Below, one piece after another: positions 3,009 to 7,013 of a DNA stretch of 7,013 bases (within the stretch, counting starts at the first letter, position 1; every line of letters starts with the position of its first letter). The translations under genes were made by a program, and so were the position numbers. The notes below the pieces were generated by a model that saw only the letters and a program-made list of their open reading frames with translations, ran no database searches and was not told where the DNA came from. The DNA lies in NCBI GenBank assembly GCA_003445835.1, contig DMCI01000019.1:1-7013 (forward strand), in the 5' to 3' direction. Source of the stretch: Clostridiales bacterium (GTDB lineage: Bacteria > Bacillota > Clostridia > Christensenellales > CAG-1252).

Positions 3009-6000
3009 CTGAAAGAAGACCGCAACAAAAAAATACGAAAGACAGACGCGTGAGCTTTCTCGTGCCGCTTTTTGTCTTTTTGGCGCTCCTTTTCGTGCTG
3101 ATCTCGATGATCGGGCTCTTCGGAAGCGTTTTGAAGGATTTCTTCCTCGGCGTTTTCGGTTTCGGCGGTTACGCTCTTGCTTCCGCCGCGATCCTTCTCT
3201 TCGTTTTGGCAAAACTGAAAGTTTTCAAAAAGAGAGTCAGAGCGAGGACGGTGGCTTTTATCGTCGTGCTTTCGTTCATCGCGCTTTTGTATTTGCAGAT
3301 CATCACTTCCCATGCGGAATTCGATTATCTTCCCAAAGCAGATTTTTCCGCTTATTTGAAATCCTGCTATGAAGCGGGCATCGGTACGAGCGGCGGCTTA
3401 TTGTTCGCTTTGCCGGCGTATCCGCTTTTGTGCTTGATGGGCAAGTATTCCGCTATCTTGATGGCGGTTTTGTTCGTCGTGTTGTTGTTCTTCGCTTTGT
3501 TCCCGTATATGCGCGGGGCAAAGTTTGCGTCCGCTCCCCGTTCGGAAAGAGCAGGGAAGGCGGTCAAAGCGCCGCGTGCCGTTAAGGAAGAAAAGAAACT
3601 TACCCTCTTTGTGGACAAAGTCCGTCCGGGACAAAAGGACGCGCAAAAGATCAAGACGAGAGGTCTGTTTGCCAAAAAAGGTCCCGAGCCGGAGTTCTTT
3701 GATTATACCGATAATCGTCCTTTATCCGCGTCCGAAGGGGTGATCCCCGAGCCGCAACCAACGCAATTTGACGTATTTGGCGGCAGAAAGGCTCAAGAGG
3801 CTCAAGCGGACTACGACGATTACTATACCGCGCCTCGTGCAGACAAACAGCGTTCACCCCTTTTTGACGACGAGCCCGAGAGGGAAGATGACGATATGCC
3901 CGCCTTCGTCAGGCGTTACGCCAGCGACCGCGCGCAGGCAAACCGCACGTTGTACGGGGACGATACTCTTGCAAACATTCCCGCCGACCCGCGTTTCGAT
4001 ACGCCCAAGTCGGAGGTGAAGCCCGCGGAGGAACCCCAAGCCGCGCCTGCGGAGCCGCCCGTCACCAAACTCAGGGAACGCCCGAGTAAACCTACGCCGC
4101 GTTTGGACGGCATCATTGAAAATATGTCCGACCTCCAACGTTTGCGTGAAAAGGAAAACAACGCTCCCAAGCGCGCTCGCTTTATTGGGGAAGAACCCGC
4201 AAAAGAGGAGCCGATCGCTCCGCAACCCAAGGAGGAGTCTCCCGTCAAAACCGAGCTTTCGCCCGAACCCAAGCCTTTGTTCCGTGAACCGGTTGAACCC
4301 GTGAAGCCCGTCGAGCGTCCCAATCCCATTGAATTCCGCGCTCCTGCGGAGCCCACGATCACCCCGCGTGAAGCTTCTTATCTCGATCCGGTGGAAGAAG
4401 CCCCCGCACCCGTTGAAAAGCCCGAACAAAAGCCGACTCCCGCGCCGTCGCCCAAGCCCGCGTTTGACTTTGACGATGAACCCGCGCCCGCGCTCAATCG
4501 TCCGACGCGTAAGCCTCGTTCCGATATCGGCGGTACGCATCATACCCGCGACGAGGAGCCCTCGGGCTATATCGACCCCAAAAAGGTTCAACAAATGAAT
4601 TTCGATCAAGTCGCAACGGAGGAGCCGGAGCTCCCGCCCGCGCGTCCCTATACGCCTCCGCCCGTCAGTTTGCTTGCGGATTATCCGCCTATCGCGGACG
4701 ACGAGAACGTTGAGGAACGCGGCAATATGCTCGTGCAGGCACTCTCTTCCTTCCATATCACTTCCGAAGTGGTGGATCACAAGACGGGTCCGACGTTCAC
4801 GCAGTTTGCCGTTACGCTTCCCGACAATATGTCCGTCAATAAGTTGACGCCCATCGAAAAGGATATTAAGCGTAAGTTGAAGGTGGAAAAGAATATAAGG
4901 ATCATCCCCTCTGTGCCCGGTCTGGACGCCGTGGGTATCGAGGTGCCCAACGCCAAGACTTCTACGGTCGGACTTCGTTCCATCATCAACAACCCCATCT
5001 TTGAAAAGGAAGGGAAGTTGTATTTTGCCGTCGGCGTCAACGTCAGCGGGCAGGCGATCTACGGCGATCTACTCAAGATGCCGCACCTTTTGGTCGCAGG
5101 TTCCACGGGTAGCGGTAAGAGCGTTGCTTTGAACGTCATGATCATCAGTATCATGTACCATTATTCCCCCGAATTCGTTCGCTTTATCATGGTCGACCCC
5201 AAGAAGGTCGAACTTTCGGTCTATAAAGATATGCCCCATATGTTGATGCCCAGCACCGTTACCGAAACGGACAAGGCGGTCAACGCCTTGAATTGGGCGG
5301 TCAATGAGATGGAACGTCGTTATCAACTGCTTGGGGAAAACGGTTGCCGCAACCTTGCGGAATACAACGCCAAGCAAAAAAAGAAGGGCGAAAAAGGTCT
5401 TTACTACATCGTCTTTATCGTGGACGAAATGGCTGACTTGATGTCTGCGGCAAAGCGCGAAGTGGAAGAAAAGATCGCCCGTATCACGGCAAAAGCCCGT
5501 GCGGCGGGTATCCACCTTGTGATCGCAACGCAACGTCCGTCCGTCGACGTCATCACGGGTACCATCAAAAACAACATCCCGACGAGGATCGCCTTTAAGG
5601 TCACGTCCTTTACCGATTCCAAGACCATTTTGGATCGCGGCGGGGCGGAATCCTTGTTTGGCAACGGCGATATGTTGTATATGCCCCCGGAAGGCGGTGA
5701 TCCCATTCGTTTGCAGGGGCCCTTTATCAACGACGAGATCGAACCCATCGTTTCCTTTATCAAGGAGCATAACGACGCGCGCTATGACGGCAGCGTGGAA
5801 AAGATCATTCAAGCGGATAAGGAAGTCCCGCAGGAAAACACAAAGGGTGAAGATTCCGAAAACGAAGCGGACGGCGATGATCCGCTGTTCGGCTCGGCTC
5901 TGTTGTATTTTATCAACAGCGGACAAGCATCCATTTCCAAACTGCAAATTAAGTATCGCATCGGATACGGCAGGGCGGCGAGGATCGTGGAAACGATGTC

Positions 6001-6121
6001 CGAACGCGGCTATTTGGGGCCTGCCGAGGCGGGCAACAAATCCCGTCAGGTCATCATTACCCTTGACGAGTATTATCAGCTGTACGGCGAAGACGGCATT
6101 GACGGAGATGAAGCAAGATGA
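3005..6121 (+). CDS. ftsK: FtsK/SpoIIIE-type septal DNA translocase
   Basis: This 1038-residue protein pumps chromosomal DNA through the closing septum by ATP hydrolysis as a hexamer. Residues 1-170 carry four or five membrane helices (about 17-39, 48-70, 80-101, 130-145, 150-168), which anchor it at the division site. Residues about 170-550 are a long Pro/Glu/Lys-rich linker with many PEP, PKP and PVE runs. The motor follows: the alpha/beta region starts near PPPVSLLADYPP (about 551), Walker A is GSTGSGKS (699-706) and Walker B is YIVFIVDEMADL with D807 and E808. Downstream, ATQRPSVDVITG and TSFTDSKTILD are typical. The C-terminal gamma winged helix (about 958-1030, DDPLFGSALLYF to GYGRAARIVETMSERGYLGP) reads polar DNA motifs to set direction. 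B. subtilis SpoIIIE has about 787 residues; the extra length is the linker. Whether it acts in vegetative division or sporulation cannot be told from sequence. It overlaps both neighbours by ATGA. Confidence 0.97.
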   Translation: MTERRPQQKNTKDRRVSFLVPLFVFLALLFVLISMIGLFGSVLKDFFLGVFGFGGYALASAAILLFVLAKLKVFKKRVRARTVAFIVVLSFIALLYLQIITSHAEFDYLPKADFSAYLKSCYEAGIGTSGGLLFALPAYPLLCLMGKYSAILMAVLFVVLLFFALFPYMRGAKFASAPRSERAGKAVKAPRAVKEEKKLTLFVDKVRPGQKDAQKIKTRGLFAKKGPEPEFFDYTDNRPLSASEGVIPEPQPTQFDVFGGRKAQEAQADYDDYYTAPRADKQRSPLFDDEPEREDDDMPAFVRRYASDRAQANRTLYGDDTLANIPADPRFDTPKSEVKPAEEPQAAPAEPPVTKLRERPSKPTPRLDGIIENMSDLQRLREKENNAPKRARFIGEEPAKEEPIAPQPKEESPVKTELSPEPKPLFREPVEPVKPVERPNPIEFRAPAEPTITPREASYLDPVEEAPAPVEKPEQKPTPAPSPKPAFDFDDEPAPALNRPTRKPRSDIGGTHHTRDEEPSGYIDPKKVQQMNFDQVATEEPELPPARPYTPPPVSLLADYPPIADDENVEERGNMLVQALSSFHITSEVVDHKTGPTFTQFAVTLPDNMSVNKLTPIEKDIKRKLKVEKNIRIIPSVPGLDAVGIEVPNAKTSTVGLRSIINNPIFEKEGKLYFAVGVNVSGQAIYGDLLKMPHLLVAGSTGSGKSVALNVMIISIMYHYSPEFVRFIMVDPKKVELSVYKDMPHMLMPSTVTETDKAVNALNWAVNEMERRYQLLGENGCRNLAEYNAKQKKKGEKGLYYIVFIVDEMADLMSAAKREVEEKIARITAKARAAGIHLVIATQRPSVDVITGTIKNNIPTRIAFKVTSFTDSKTILDRGGAESLFGNGDMLYMPPEGGDPIRLQGPFINDEIEPIVSFIKEHNDARYDGSVEKIIQADKEVPQENTKGEDSENEADGDDPLFGSALLYFINSGQASISKLQIKYRIGYGRAARIVETMSERGYLGPAEAGNKSRQVIITLDEYYQLYGEDGIDGDEAR
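6104..6107 (+). promoter_or_regulatory. Ribosome-binding site of rimO
   Basis: GGAG lies ten bases before the ATG at 6118, within the final codons of ftsK. The spacing is slightly long, but the ATGA overlap allows the same ribosomes to restart, so translation of rimO is probably coupled to that of ftsK. Confidence 0.55.
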
Positions 6122-7013
6122 AGGTAGGGGCTATCTCGCTCGGTTGTGACAAAAACCGCGTAGACACGGAGCGTCTTTTGGGGTTCGTCCTCGAGGCGGG
6201 GCATCAGATCGTGAATAATATCGACGAAGCGGACGCCGTCATCGTCAATACTTGCGCCTTTTTGCAAAGCGCCGTCAAAGAGAGTTTGGACACCGTCTTT
6301 GACGTCAGGTCGCACCAAAACGTCAAGTATTTGATCGTTGCGGGGTGCTTGCCGATGCGGTATTTGTCTGAGTTGTCCGCGGAGGACGGTCTCAAGGAAG
6401 CGGACGCGCTTTTAGATAATTCCTGCTACGACCGTATCGGGGAGGTTCTCGATCGGTTACAAAAAGGGGAAAAGGTCGTGCTTACCAATGCCGGCGGGCG
6501 CGAACGTGTTAAGGAACGCGTAGTTACTACGCCGTACCATTACGCTTACTTAAAGGTATCCGACGGCTGTGACAACAAGTGCACCTTCTGTGCGATCCCC
6601 GGCATTCGCGGCGCGTATAAAAGCACCCCGATCGAAAGCTTGGTGAAGGAAGCGGAAGGGCTTGTGGCGCAGGGCGTCAAAGAACTTATCCTCGTCGCGC
6701 AGGACGTCACGCGTTACGGCACGGATTTGTACGGGGAACCCAAACTGATCGACCTTTTGAAGGCGCTGACGGCGCTTCCCGTCGATAAGATCCGCTTGCT
6801 GTATTGCTATCCCGATATGTGCACGGATGAGCTTGTCGACTATATCGACGCGGAGCCCAAGATCGCCAAATACATAGATATGCCGATGCAACACGCGTCG
6901 GACGGCGTACTTAAAAGAATGAACAGGCGGGACGATCGCGCGTCCCTCTTGGATAGGATCGCGTACATTCGGTCCAAAAAGAGCGACATCGCCATCCGTT
7001 CCACCTTTATGGT
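6118..7013 (+). CDS. rimO: Ribosomal protein S12 methylthiotransferase RimO, N-terminal 298 residues, partial
   Basis: RimO is a radical-SAM enzyme that adds a methylthio group to a conserved Asp of ribosomal protein S12, using two [4Fe-4S] clusters. The N-terminal UPF0004 domain supplies C10 (SLGCDKNRVDTE), C46 (NTCAFLQSA) and C77 (VAGCLPMRY). The radical-SAM motif CDNKCTFC gives C151, C155 and C158. The segment TPYHYAYLKVSDGCDNKC and the following IPGIRG are diagnostic for RimO, as opposed to the tRNA enzymes MiaB and MtaB. The radical-SAM barrel continues through LILVAQDVTRYG and YIDMPMQHAS to the window edge. About a third of the protein, including the C-terminal TRAM domain, is outside. 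The start is the ATG of the ATGA overlap with ftsK. ftsK-rimO adjacency is common in Clostridia, often followed by pgsA and recA, which would be expected just past the window. All key residues are intact. Confidence 0.96.
   Translation, partial: MKVGAISLGCDKNRVDTERLLGFVLEAGHQIVNNIDEADAVIVNTCAFLQSAVKESLDTVFDVRSHQNVKYLIVAGCLPMRYLSELSAEDGLKEADALLDNSCYDRIGEVLDRLQKGEKVVLTNAGGRERVKERVVTTPYHYAYLKVSDGCDNKCTFCAIPGIRGAYKSTPIESLVKEAEGLVAQGVKELILVAQDVTRYGTDLYGEPKLIDLLKALTALPVDKIRLLYCYPDMCTDELVDYIDAEPKIAKYIDMPMQHASDGVLKRMNRRDDRASLLDRIAYIRSKKSDIAIRSTFM

Noticed and set aside
3854..4780. Minus-strand open frame of 308 codons opposite the FtsK linker
   Set aside because: Its Gly/Arg-rich sequence is the complement of the Pro/Glu-rich linker codons; no start signal or family motif.
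5069..5947. Minus-strand open frame of 292 codons opposite the FtsK motor
   Set aside because: It is antisense to the most conserved part of the translocase and shows no recognisable domain.

Overview
The window reads as a chromosomal housekeeping region of a Bacillota (Clostridia-like) bacterium, probably from an uncultured lineage. The main argument is gene order: the 3' end of a PNPase-like S1 domain, a membrane-anchored NodB-fold deacetylase, an M16 zinc peptidase, an FtsK/SpoIIIE translocase and RimO. This resembles the Bacillus subtilis pnpA-ylxY-mlpA cluster joined to a clostridial ftsK/spoIIIE-rimO block. I cannot assign a genus from sequence alone.

Layout. Positions 1-102 hold the last 33 codons of pnp. 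Positions 103-538 hold no convincing gene. They contain a large nested inverted repeat that starts at the pnp stop and ends in six T, a second composite hairpin, a CG-alternating hairpin and a lysine-rich open stretch that may be a gene remnant. A 69-residue Cro/CI-type regulator lies on the minus strand at 539-748, with two near-identical 15-bp palindromes upstream that look like its operators. The deacetylase follows on the minus strand (924-1667). A short divergent promoter region (1668-1754) leads into a tightly coupled plus-strand operon of M16 peptidase, FtsK/SpoIIIE and rimO, the last cut by the window end.

How the genes work together. The three operon genes are joined by 4-bp ATGA stop/start overlaps and so are probably co-translated. 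Their products (a processing-type peptidase, a septal DNA pump and a ribosomal protein S12 methylthiolase) share no obvious pathway; the link is conserved neighbourhood. The peptidase promoter is near-consensus (TTTACA, 17 bp, TATAAT) and lies so close to the ATG that the mRNA should be leaderless. A perfect 9-5-9 palindrome overlaps both promoter boxes. The regulator and deacetylase also lack a Shine-Dalgarno sequence, and in-frame stops just upstream fix their starts, whereas the two coupled cistrons have a GGAG.

Most unusual points: the nested repeat whose arm recurs near position 850, the autoregulated-looking orphan regulator, the leaderless and palindromic promoter, and a deacetylase in which the catalytic TFDD motif is replaced. 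No complete new system such as a defence island or CRISPR array is visible.
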